Shown here one piece after another: positions 1 to 12,719 of a stretch of DNA of 64,000 nucleotides. The stretch is from Dermatophagoides farinae. Taxonomy: Eukaryota; Arthropoda; Arachnida; Sarcoptiformes; Pyroglyphidae. The stretch is from contig NC_134679.1 in NCBI RefSeq assembly GCF_024713945.1, positions 5,399,001 through 5,463,000 of the forward strand, in the 5' to 3' direction. Numbering within the stretch: position 1 is the stretch's first letter; every line of letters starts with the position of its first letter. A model generated the notes under the pieces. That model saw only the letters and a program-made list of their open reading frames with translations. It did no database searches and had not been told where the DNA came from. A program made the position numbers and the translations under genes.

Positions 1-1
1 A

Positions 2-661
2 GCATCACGAAATCAGAATCAAAATCGAAATTCCGTTGCATATGCACCAGAAATACGATTTCTTCATCTAATACTTTTATCAAGTTTAACATTTTTTGAA
101 TTCGGTTATCATGTACATGAAAAATCGATTCTATTGGTCATACCATCGCTTATTCCGTTGATATTTGTTAATATTGATTATGCACAAATATTTTTACTAA
201 TATCCATTGCTGGTTATTATTCACTATTCCCGTTGTTATATAAAGAAGCCGAAGCAATGTTAAAAGTATTGTTAATGGCCATTCATTTATTATTAAGTTT
301 TGGTACATTGAATAGCCGATATCGGATAGTCAAACGATGGGTAATTGAAAAAATTACTACCTATGTAGATAGTGATGATGATTATGGAACTGAACATGAA
401 GTAATGCGTGAAATAAAAGATGAATTTCGTGAAAATCCACCATTTTCATTTCTAAAATTACCATTATTAAATGTATTGGAATCTATTTACATTTTGGGCT
501 TCATTTTTATTCATTCTGTCTATACATTTGGCCCGTATATCTTTCCCGATGCATTTGAACGATTACAATTTTTACCATTATTATTGATTTCAATATATTG
601 TTCAGCTGGTATACTTTATTGTTACAATTGGTTATTTACAATGTTTTTCTTTACATCATAA
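2..661 (+). CDS. ALG8: ALG8 dolichyl-P-glucose glucosyltransferase, C-terminal part
   Basis: This is the 3' end of an ER membrane enzyme that adds the second glucose to the dolichol-linked oligosaccharide used in N-glycosylation. The frame is open from base 2 with no start codon, so the gene begins upstream of the window; about 219 residues are visible, ending at TAA 659-661. The key motif is FGYHVHEKSILL (codons from about 101), which matches the ALG6/ALG8 family HVHEK luminal signature. It is followed by YSLFPLLYKEAE and a final SIYCSAGILY, which fit ALG8 better than ALG6. Several hydrophobic helices alternate with short loops. An acidic, charged loop (about 330-450, with DSDDDYGTEHE) is longer than I recall in the human protein. 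No intron is needed in the visible part. A possible AATAAA follows at 805. Family assignment is confident; ALG8 over ALG6 is likely. Confidence 0.88.
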   Translation, partial: ASRNQNQNRNSVAYAPEIRFLHLILLSSLTFFEFGYHVHEKSILLVIPSLIPLIFVNIDYAQIFLLISIAGYYSLFPLLYKEAEAMLKVLLMAIHLLLSFGTLNSRYRIVKRWVIEKITTYVDSDDDYGTEHEVMREIKDEFRENPPFSFLKLPLLNVLESIYILGFIFIHSVYTFGPYIFPDAFERLQFLPLLLISIYCSAGILYCYNWLFTMFFFTS

Positions 662-3600
662 TATAATAATCATCAAATAATAATATTTTCGTAAATTAAA
701 TTTTAAAAAAAGAAGCACCAAGCTCATTTTGATGTTGCGGTGTGACCAGAGAAAAGTATAAAAAAAAACGATGATAATAAACAGTAAAGTTTGTTTTTTT
801 TCCAAATAAAATAAAATAAAAATAAAATCCAAAAAAAAATTACAATTTCAGCCATCAGATGGCAATCAGAATCATATTAGCTATGTGTGAGATGCTAAAT
901 GGAAAAAAAATCATTGTATGTGATGTGATGTGACCATTTTTAAGATTGTCGATCTAAAAAAAAAACACATGAATGAAAATGGATTCGACTCGGATACACA
1001 TTTCCATTCAATATTCATTCAGCTGCTGCTTCAAAAAAAAAAAAAAAAAAAAAATAGTTGCTTCATGACATACCAAACAGGGATAAAGAGAGAAAGAGAC
1101 AAGCCAAACCTGTTTTTTTTTTTTTTTTTTTTTTGTTTAAAGTTTTCAGTCCTCTCTCAGTTTATTTGTTTGTGTTGAAAGTGTTACGACATACACGACA
1201 TCACATAAAAAAAGATGCGCACGCATCATCTCATAGAGAAAAAAAAACAAACCCCGGGGGAGCTACTATTGTTGTTGTTGTTGTTGTGGTGGTGGTGGTA
1301 GTGGCAACAATGTAACTCATCATTTCCTCCTCTTTTCCTCAATTCGCGCATGTTATCCTTCGAATTTTTATACGTGTCAGATTAAACAGAAAGACATAAT
1401 ACACACACACACACACACACAACACACTATGTTGTTTTGTCTAATAACCGCACATCGAAATGAAATGAAAAGTAAAAATACAGAATCACTTCGACATTTT
1501 CTAAATTGATACAATAAAAATTTTCATGACAAGAAAGAAAATTTGTTTTTAATTATTTCGGTTAAAATGTCTTGATATCACTCAAAATCAATGTGATGGG
1601 TAGTGTGTTTGTCAAAGTGAAAATTTTAAAATCAATTTACATTTCTTTCTCTTTTTTTTCATAGAATTGTAAATCATTTATTTTGAAAATGAAAATCTTA
1701 GACTTTTATGTCATCACCCGAGGATTGTTGTTGTTGTTGTTAATGATGATAATATGATGTTGCGCCCGTTATCATTGTGACATTATCAAAAAAAAAAAAA
1801 AAACATTGCGACAGTAAACAAAACAAAAAAAAAACATAAAAGGAAAATGAAAAATTTTCTGAAACAAAAATTTATGATAAACGAAATGCCACCGTTTATT
1901 CAGCAGCAGAAACAGCAGCAACAGCAGTCGTGTTGGCTCTCTTTTTCTCTCACCTGTCCATCCACACAAAAAGAGTAGAGTTCATTCTTTCATTCAATCA
2001 ATCCAAAATCAACTAAAATGAATTAATGAATGGAATTCGTATAGCAGCATAGGATATAATGAATGAATGCACCACACACATAAAATTGTTCCATATCCAC
2101 TACCTTTTTTTTCGAGGATACAGGAGTAGTAGTGTGTCCATCAATACGGATCATTTCCAATACAAATCGAAAGTTTTCTTTAGAATCTATTTTTCTCTCA
2201 TCCAGTAGGATCTTCACTATAGTATATACTGCTACAATTTAGAGTTGAAATTCAGTTCATTCGAAATGTTTGTATTTTCGTCATATAACTTTTACTTTTG
2301 TAATAACTTTGGCTGTATCCATCACACACACACACACACACACACACAGTTACTTTGCACAATTCTTCTACTCTGTCTTTGTGTATATGTGTGTTTTGTA
2401 TCCGACAACGATGATGATGATGATTTTATTTTATTCCAAATAAAAACATATACATTCTGATGCTGCTACTTTTTTTCTGTATTTTTTTTTAGCATTCCTG
2501 TGAATAGCTGCTTTGTGTATTCGTAGACTGTTTGGTTTATCATCGACAACAACAACAACAACATTGGGTTTTTGTACTTGGTGGCTGCCTTTTTAGTGAT
2601 TTTGGTTAGTTCTTTGGATTTTTTTTTCATTTATTTTCATCATCATCATCAACAACACCACCACCACCACCGCATCATCATCATCATCATCATTATCATC
2701 ATTTGATTTTGATTTTTTGTTATTTCTTCTGTGTGTGTGTATGTATTATGAGTGTATAGGTTGTTGTTACTGTTGATTTTTTTTATGTATGGTGTTTGAT
2801 TTGGATTTGGATGATTTTTTTTTTATTTCTCCATCTCTTCTGTTCATCACCACATTCACCACCACTGCTGATGTTTTTGTGTGTGTATCCTCTGTATTCG
2901 ATTTTTTTTTCTCTCTGTACATTTCATCTTTTGTCGACGATGTCAGCCATACTTTAGGTTATACCATCAAATCATCACCATCACCACCGTCGTCATCATC
3001 ATCATCATCATTGACATTAACAACATTGACATCAACCATATATATTCATTCACATAGACACAAAATGATGATAACAACAAGAGAAAAATCATTAGAATAA
3101 CTTTGGATTTTCTGTATCACTGTTGTTGTTGTTGTTGTTTGATTTGGTTTTTTTTTCGTTGTTGGTGACTTCACATTGATGATGATGATGATCCATCAGA
3201 GTGAAAAATTCATCAACATCAATTTGTATGATATGTGCACAATCGGCAATAACAAACTCGAATTATAAATCTCAAATGATCATCAATGAATGAATGAATG
3301 TGTGGTGTAATTGGTGTGGTTGATTGGTGAATTAGTTTACTTGACTTTAAACACACAGAATTCTGGATTTATGAAAGATTCGTTCATTGTCATTGTTTTG
3401 AATTGACATCATAACCTTTCCGATCATAATATATCAAGATCTGGTTCTTCCTTTTGTTTCTGTAAACTGTTTTTACCAGAAAACAAAACAAGACAACAAT
3501 ATTTTAAAAAGGTACGTCAATTACTTATCATCATTGTAATATTAAAAGTAGTAGTAGTAGTAGTAGGCGAAATATACGACACAACAAAATAATCATCATT

Positions 3601-6600
3601 ATCGAAAAGAAATTTTTTTTTGTTTGTTTGTTTGTTTTTTTTTTGTTCACAAATAATAACCATAAGCATCTTTATTATCATGTTCATAATGCTGATATGA
3701 TGAGAGAGCAAACACACGCATCCAAATCCCCGTAGGCTCTTATTACAGACTCGCCCACCTTTCATAGACATATATTATTGTATTAAATTCCCTGGATTTG
3801 ATCTTTATCATTTTATTCTCCCCTTCTTCTCATTCATTTGAATTTTATTTTGGTTATAACGGTTCATTTTCCTACCTTAAAGGTATTAATATATCTATGT
3901 GTGTGTGTGTGTGTGTGTAGGCAGAAAGAAAAGGTTGATGAAATTTTAAAGGGTAAAAAAAATGTCATTGGACAAAACTTGTGTGCTTGTGTAAATGTAA
4001 TGACATTGTCATACAAATTATCGATATCGATAAAAAAATTGATCGATTAACAGCGAGCGAAAGAGAAAGTAAATAAGAATACAATTCAAATGAAATTTAA
4101 ATCAAATCTAGGCTTCTTTTGATATTGTTGAAAATCTTTTTCATTTTTCTTTTGTTTGTTTGAGGATAAATGACATCCATTGTAGTTAATTCAATTGGAT
4201 TGAAAATTTCATTTTTTTATGATCCTGAAAATCTCGTGAGACGTAAAATACATTCAAATGATGATAATAGAGTTGAATTGATGTGATCCAGAGATCCTTG
4301 TGTTATGTTTATTTGTGAAAAAAAACAAGATTTTCGAAGCCAAGATCATTTTGCCGGTCGCCAACACACATTCCCTAAAACAGAATTGACAACTTTATTT
4401 TATTTTATTTTATTTTTTTATTTTTGTGGATTAATCCAAATATATAAAATGTTTTGAATGACGGCGTCGACTCATTCTTAGATTCTGTTGTGTATAGTTC
4501 AGTATATAGTTTTGTTGTTATCATCTCTCCTTCTATTCGATTTCAATTTGAATTTCCGGTCTGACATAGCATCCTCTCATCTCCTTATTTTATAGATGAA
4601 AATTTCTTAAATTTTCTTGCTTGTCCACCACCATTATGTGTGATGATCAACAAACGGTGGTGGTTTCTGATTTAAGCCGGTCAGTATATTTTCATATTTA
4701 AAACATTCTTTGTGATGTGTTTTTTCTCTCGATTATCTAATAGAGATTGAATATGGATAAATGGTTGAAGTTAGCCTTCAAGAGAGTGAATGTTTTCAGT
4801 ATTATGAAAAGAGAAACTATCCCCCATCTCCTAGTATGTTATGTCTTGTTGGTTAGACTTGTAGCAATTGATATGATAATGATGATTACAGTAGCTATCT
4901 TTTTTTCGGTAATTCATTCGGCGCTTGCGTTCTCTCATCATTTCCTCTTATTTTTTTTTTTTTTTTTTTTGAATAATTTTTTTTTTATTTTAATTCTTGT
5001 CATTATTTTCAGACGAAATATTTTATACATATTGAATGGGGGGAAGCTGGGAGTGATGATAAATAAAATAAAGAAGAGGAGGAGTAGGAGAATTTGTATA
5101 TATTGATTGTCGTCCATTTACGACGCAATCATCATCATCATCAGTTTTTTTTTGGTTTTGTATGAAAAGATATACCCAATAAAAATGAAAAAAAACAAGT
5201 ATCTTGGTCTCTCTGTTTGTAATTGTGATGGTAGTGATAATGATGAGGATGAGTATAGAGAAAAAGGGGCTGTAATGTTTGTTGTATTTATAAATGAAAT
5301 GAAAAGAGGGAAAAAAAAGAAAAGGCGTCGTCAGTTTTGATGATGATGATGATGATGATGTTGTCAGGCGCACCACCACCATCATTATATCAACTGATAC
5401 TGGTTGTGTGTTGTATATGTGTACTGTCGGTATATATTTTGAAGAATATTTGAATCGATGCGCAAGCGTTAATATCACTAAGATGATGAGAGAAAGAGAG
5501 AAAAAATCCAGATATACTGGTATATCTTCATCAAGTTGATTCGAGAAAGAAATCTTCAAGTTTCAAAATCCTTTTCTATATGTTTTTTCATTTTTTTTCA
5601 CCCCTCTCTTTTTCATTTTTTTTGTATGTCGTTATTACGATTAATATTTGTCATATAAATATGATGATGATGTGTGTTAATTATTTTGTGTTTCATTCAT
5701 TCAACCATCATTTTTTTTTCTATATTCAGTTTGTTGTTTGATGTTTGTGGTTTTTTTTTATTAACAGAAAAAAAACTTGGTAGAATGATGTTGTTGATGA
5801 TGAAGATGAAAATTAGAGAACCATTTTTTTTAGATTGAATTTGATTCCATATTTGCATATATTAGATAACGTTGTTTGTGGGTAACTTGATAATAACTCA
5901 AAATCATCATCAACATTGATTCATCAATTGGATCGCTATTGAATCAGAACTAATCATCATTATCATATAATATAACAAACCAATGAGGTCTATTTCATCT
6001 GAATCATTTTCAGTTATAACTCTCTTTATTCTTTATTATTATGACGAATGAAATGAAATGAGTTTTTTTTATTTTCTTTTAAATATTTGTTGACAATAAT
6101 GATAACCCGAGATTTATGATGACAACAACAACAACAACAACAACATCGGTAATAATATGACATTATAACGAAAATCGAATATGTCGATGGTTTTATAATG
6201 TTTATGTGATGTTGCAACACACAAATTCTTGCCGGTAGGACCACATTTCATATTCTCTCTTTCTCTTTCAATGTTTTTTTTTTTTTTGGTATACAAAACA
6301 CATACATGCATACATACATACAGTTGCTTCATTCATTCACATTTCATTTTATTTCATTCATTCATTCTCAACATTGAATAATAAAAATTTGGGATCCATA
6401 CATAGACAGACAGAGGAGAACTAAAGAGGGAGATAAAGAGGGAAGGAAAATGAATTCATGGATGCTCAGCGCATGCCATTTCACTGAACTTGTCTTTATC
6501 TTTTTGTTGTTGTTGTTGTCGTCGTCGTCATCATCATCATCATCATCATCATATTATTATTCTATGTTGTGTTTCTGTGTGGCAATGTATGTGTATTCTA

Positions 6601-7000
6601 TTTTGCCTGTGTTTATATTATGTGTTAAGGTTTGGTTTTTTTTTGCTTTCTTTTTTTTCTTTCTGACAATATATTTGGTAGCTATAGTAATGCTCTGTGA
6701 GTGTGTGTGGCTATTTTACTTAGTTATATGTGTGTGTGTGTGTGGTTGGTTGTCAAGCTCTCATATTTGCTTATATTACACACATACGAATACAGTCCGG
6801 GAGGATTTTTTTTCTGGTTATGGTGGATTTCTTTCAATACCATGATGATAATGATATGAGAGAAATGGTTGGTTGGCGCCCATTCCATCCCTTTGATTTG
6901 TATGTAAAAGAGAGAGAACAGTCAACAACACCATTTAGATTATGATTTGATGATGGTACTGCTGCTGCTGTTGCTGATATTGATGAAAACGGACAAGTAT
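662..7000. other. Repeat-rich noncoding stretch after ALG8
   Basis: No supportable gene was seen. The stretch is dominated by simple repeats: poly-A 1033-1054 and poly-T 1112-1134, CA/TG runs at 1400-1420, 2324-2347 and 3899-3918, TTTTA repeats near 4397-4415, ACA repeats 6123-6143, and mixed GTT/GTC/ATC triplets around 6505-6550. Open frames here translate to poly-Phe, poly-Ser, poly-Asp or His/Thr dipeptide runs, which are translated microsatellites rather than proteins. It may be intergenic DNA or part of a long 5' intron of bbx. Confidence 0.6.
805..810 (+). terminator. Possible ALG8 polyadenylation signal
   Basis: AATAAA lies 144 bases past the ALG8 stop and is followed by further overlapping AATAAA-like runs up to about 828. 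Such hexamers are common by chance in DNA this AT-rich, so this is only the best-placed candidate. Confidence 0.35.
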
Positions 7001-8829
7001 ACGCCGCCAAGCCAAACAGACCGGTTCTCATGATGATGATGAGACCCTACCGGATTTCTTTTCTGTGGCTGAAGATACTGGAAAAACCTCCCGGATTAGC
7101 TACAACAACAACAATAAAAGCGTTTGGTTTTTATGTTTATGTGTGTATATGTGTGTTTACGATGGAATTTTTAGTCCGTTCTTTCAAGCTAGTTGAATAA
7201 TAGTTGGATGTATTGGAATGAAAAGCAAAATGTAGAATGGAATGGAAATATATCTGAAATGATAAAGAAGATTGTGCTGAACGGGTTGTATGTGTGTGTG
7301 TGTGTGTGTTTGATTGGTGTATGTGTGATGATTTAGTTAGAAAAAAAATCCATTGGAAATACACGAACAATATCTCATCATTATTCATATTGATTGTATG
7401 AATCAATGAATGAATGACTGACTGACGCCCACAACAAAATTACATGCACACACACACATAGTTCTGAATCAAATCATAGAATTGTCAACAATTGGTTTTT
7501 ATTATTGTTTGATTTCAAATTTTCATTTTCAAAAATTTTAATTTTAATTTAAATGTAAACATAGAAAGAGAAAAATGTGTTACGATTGATTCTTTGTTTT
7601 GATAATTTTGATATTGATGGATTGATATTCTGTTTTGTATTATTGTATGTCGATGAATATTTTTAATGAATTTTTTGAAGAAAAAAAAATTAAGATCAAA
7701 GAATTGGGTTTTTGTTTTCGTTTGTTTCTCAAGGTGCATGCGCTTTTTCATCAATTTTTTTTCTGAATAAAATTTTATCTATCGTATACAATGTTATTGT
7801 TTATGCAGATAATGATGATTATCATAGTATCTTCATCATCACACTATTGTTGTTGGCCATTTATAGTTTTTTTTATGGCCAGATTTTTCCATTTTCTCTC
7901 TATAGTTATCATACAACCTCATTATCTTTTATTTTATTTTCATCATCATCATTCTGGTTAATTTACGGTAGATTCAATTTTGGCATAATTATTGTTGAAT
8001 AAAATGCATGAATTACGACATTACATACACACAGAGAAAATTAGCCTCATTTGAGGGTGAAAAATATACAACAAAAGTAAGAATTTTATTTTCAAATTAA
8101 CCCCAAAATTTGCGCTACTTTACAAATTTTTTCCTCTTTTTTTCTTTTTTTATCGGTGCATTGTATTCAATTTGTTTCAAATAACAAAAAAAATGTTACT
8201 TTTTTCCAAATAATCGCCATATGTGGTGATTCACCATCGATTGGAATTCGTTATTCGAAATTGATTATATCCCATCGGTTATTAAATACGGTTATGTAAT
8301 AATAAATCGATTCGGGTGTACAGGTAGATAGATTTTTTTTTGTAGATACGATTGGTTTCCGTTTCATTTAATTTCGTTTTTTTTCTCTCTGCTATACTTA
8401 ATCAATCAATAGTCTCACAGTGTGGTGTATATTATTGTTGAATGAAATCTATTAGTAACAAGAAAAAAAAACATATATCTACTTTTTTTGATTCCATTTG
8501 AATATGATCGATTCTTTTCCTTTTCCTGTGCGTGTGTGTGTGTGTATGTGTGCCCAACACTTTTTACACTAATAAAATTGTCAAAACAACAGGAAAATAA
8601 AACAGAAAACAGTTTTTTTCATCATTTACTCCTCATAAGTATTCATAAACATTCTGGATCAATCTATAGATTCAATTCCATATATTCAGAGTTTTTTTTC
8701 TTACTGATTAATGTTGTTGTTTTTGTTTTATAATTAAAATCAAATGCTAGTTATTGATGGATGATTATGATGATGAATGATGACTTGACGAATTTCTTTA
8801 ATCTCATTTTACTTTCATTATGTTCCATG

Positions 8830-8854
8830 TTTTTTTTTTTTTTTTTTTTTTTTT
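8830..8854. repeat. Poly-T run of about 25
   Basis: A long T homopolymer in noncoding DNA; the exact length may vary through replication slippage or sequencing error. Confidence 0.9.
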
Positions 8855-11800
8855 GGTTTTTGTTTGTTTGCAATAAACATACGTTTTTTTATGGTGAATA
8901 CAAATGAAATTTTCAGAATGCTTCGATTCCTTTTTACTAATGGATTGACAATTTGATTGTTTGTTTGAGTGTGTAAATGACGTCTCTTTACAAAAAGAAT
9001 TTTTTAGTGGAAAAAAACAATATAAATTGTTTGCTCTCAATGATTCAAGAGAGTGTAACAAGGGCAAATTAACCAAAAATAAAGAAAAAACGGTTTGATT
9101 CCTACATAATTCTGTCTTATAATAATTCGGTTTTTTCCTTCATCGGATCGTTCTTTCGTTGTTTTGTTTTGATGAAATAATCATATATCGTAAATATAAA
9201 AATTAAATTCAAATGTTTTGCCTTTTAATTCATTTTGTTTTGTTTTGTTTTTTGTTTTTTGAGAATGAATAAAGATTTTTTTTTTATTTTACACAAAACA
9301 ATGATGATGATAATGACTTGAAAGGCATTTCGATTCTATGTGTGTGTGTGTGTGTGCTTTTCGAGATCAAAGCATTTTTGGATTCTGTAAATCGGGAGAA
9401 TCTTTTGAATCTGATTTGGTGGTAATATGAATGAATGAATGAATGAATGAGGAGAAAAAAACTGGCAAATAATCAAATCCAGATTTTTTTTCTTATTCAA
9501 ATTTGTTCTTTTTTAATCATTTTTTTTCTTTGATTTGAATACATAAATTATGCTTGTGTGTGTGTGTGTGTCTGAAAAGCTAAATGATTCTGTTCATTTT
9601 CGACCATTTTTTTCGTTGCTCTCTCTCTTTTTCTCTCTTGATGATGATGATTTTTGTGTGTGTGTGTGTCATCGATGATTTCAATCACAATTTTCAAATG
9701 ATTTGATTTTTTTTCTTTTCCATTTTTTTCCTTGTCTTACCCTTTCTGAATTAATTGAAATTCATTATCCAATATAGCTTGTTTATATGTGTATGTGTTC
9801 CAGAAGTATATACAGATTATATACGTCATCGTCAGTTTTATATATATTTATATATATACATCATCCACATCATTTATCGATTTGGCTTCAAATCAGTGTT
9901 TTGCTGCTGCCCTCCCCTCAAAAATATCCATAACATCATAAATGTGATTTTTTCTTTATATTCATGCCACCATCATCATCATCATCATTCAGAATTCATC
10001 TGGATTATTCATAATACGCAATAATAATTTTTTAATAATCGAATGGAAAACAATAATAATGATGGTGTTGTTGGAAGAAAAAAAAATCCGAAAAAATTAA
10101 TCCATAAAAAAACAATTGAGTGATTGATCCAACAACAAGAAGAATTGTTAAGAATCAATCAATTTTTTTATCCTTCTGGTTTCACCGAAATAAAAAAAAA
10201 CAAGAGCATCGAAATAACAAAACACCACCATGATGATGGTAAGTTTCCAGTTTCCATTATTTTTATTTTCATTATTATTATTATTACTGTTGAACCTAGC
10301 ATTTGTTTCAAGTTTTTTTTTGTGGAAAAAAAGAAGTAAAAAAACACAAAAAAAATGAAGAGCAATGGTTCTCGAACTTTACATGTCATCATCATCATTT
10401 CATTCTTTTTATTTTCGTATATACTTTCGTAAACTATATAGATATTGTATGCGCAAAGTTTTTTTTGTTTTATTTTCCATTTTTTTTATCGGTTGACCAT
10501 AAATGTTTTATTTTTTTTTGTACAGGCTTATATCACACACATCCATTCATTTACATTATTTTTGATCCTTGGCCTTGAATTTTTTGTACATTGTTATTCT
10601 TTTACTTGTGAACAATCTACTTATAGTATATATATCTATGTGTGTGTGTGTTTGTCATTGTTCTTGTTGTATTATCTCTGTATATTACTCCTTATTCTTG
10701 TGTGTTCCAATCTAGAACGATCTTTGTTTCTGCTGTCATATGTCGATGTTTTTTTTTTTTTTTTTTGGTTCCATTTTTGTTTTGAATATTGCTACTATTA
10801 TTTTTTTTCTGCTTAGGTTTGCCATTTTTTTCCCTTTCTTGTTGCATCGATCATTATTTGATGTTAATGCTTCATTTTACATTTAAAAAATGTGTGAAAG
10901 AAATTCTTTTGTTGTTGTTGTTGATTATTATGATTATTAGCAGAAATTAAAAACAAAAAATGAATGACTTGTCGTCTTTCGTTTGATTATAAATTATTCG
11001 TTTGATGAAAAAAACATTTTTTTTCTATTTAATTTTGATTCAAATACGTCGTGTTCCTCCTCCTTCTCTTTATCCTCCTACTACATGATTTTGATGCCTC
11101 TTTATATATATTATTTATTTATTGTTTGATGACTGTTATGATGATTATGATGATGATGATGATATTATTGGTGGTGTAAAAATATAATATTTTGGACGAT
11201 AATAAATCAGTTTTTCTCTCATTGGTATCATAATATGTGTACTGATGCTGCTGTCGTCGTCGTTGTTATTTGTTGTTGTTGTTGTTGTTGTTGTAGCAGA
11301 AAAAAAATGTCTTTGACATCATGATGTTACGACGACGACTACGACGACAACGATGATGATGATGATGATGATGATATTTGTCAATGCAATGGCAAAACGA
11401 TAAATAACAACCAAAACCGAAATATTATCGACATTGATGTTTGGTGGCATCATCATACTGTTATAATTGTTTAGATTTTTTTTTCTCTCTTTGATGATTA
11501 TATGATTATCGTTTTTTTTAATACAGTTTATAACGAATGCAAAAAAAAGATTTACGTGTATGGGTCTCTGATGATTATCCAGATGACAATGTATTACACA
11601 TATCATTTGTACATTTTTTGTTTTGTTTTTTTTTTTGGTGCTAGTTGAGGGTAATTTGAATCTATCTAAACGATGAAACGATAGTAGTGAAATGATGTTT
11701 TTTACGGTATGTGACAGTAATAATAATCTAAATATTACACGCGTCATTTTATGTTGATGATGATGTTTTCAACTTGTTGATAATTATTTTTACAATTTCT

Positions 11801-12701
11801 ATTTGTTTTTTAGTTCAAAATATTCTAGTTTGTGGATATGGGTTTTATTTGTTTTTTTAAGTTTCTAATGAATTATTTCCATCTTTTTTCGATTTGACAT
11901 TCTGATGACATATGATTTGTCAACAACATAAATAACAATGAAAATGACAAGAAATTATCATTTCAACTTGATGATGATGATGATAATCATGGTGTCATCG
12001 AATCAAATTATGATGCTTTTTGCTGTTAAGAATTTGGCGGTTTGGAATTTGGATTTTTTTTTGTTTTTTTTTCATTTTTTTTTTTTTTGAAAATTATTTT
12101 CTTGTTTGCATCACCAATTAGCTTATCATTGTGTTTTGATTATGATTTGAACAATAAATTTACGCTATGGGTGTCCGTCTACCATCATTACAAAACATGG
12201 TTGAATAATTGCATCAAAACTACAACAGAAAAAAAGACATTAATCCTGATGAATGATGTGATGATTCGATTCGAATTCAATATGAAAAACACATTGAATT
12301 GGAAAATTTTTTTTTATTCAATCCAAATCCGGTGTTTTTGAAAATCCAATTTATGCATTTAATTCAATTTTTTTTTCTCACACACACACACACACTCATC
12401 ATCTTTTGTCTTTGATGTATTTCTTTCTCTTTGTTGTCCATTATTTTAGTTGCAACCATTTATTAATTGGATGCCAAATATTCTCGTAAAACATTTTTTT
12501 TTCTCTCTTCTATCAATTTGATTGATTGATTGATTTTGGCATTTTTCATTTTTTTAAAAAAAAAATTTTGAAAAAGTTTATCAACCTTAAAATACATATA
12601 ATCATCATGTTGGTTTGTTAGTGAAACCAATATTTTTACAAGTGTTTTCGCTTTCGTTGTTTTTTTTTTGAATTTAACCAAAAACAATCGATGATGTAAA
12701 A

Positions 12702-12719
12702 ACACACACATGTGTGTGT
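12702..12719. repeat. Perfect CA/TG palindrome
   Basis: ACACACACATGTGTGTGT is an 18-bp perfect palindrome formed where a CA run meets a TG run. About 12 bp on, GCCTTGAGGC forms a small GCCT/AGGC stem, and another TG run follows from 12746. Confidence 0.85.

Noticed and set aside
5023-5559. 178-residue minus-strand ORF
   Set aside because: Composed of poly-Ser, Ile/Thr and Asp runs from GAT/CAT repeats; no recognisable domain.
11319-11747. 142-residue minus-strand ORF
   Set aside because: C-terminus is poly-Ile/Val from ATC/GTC repeats and the rest has no domain; likely chance.
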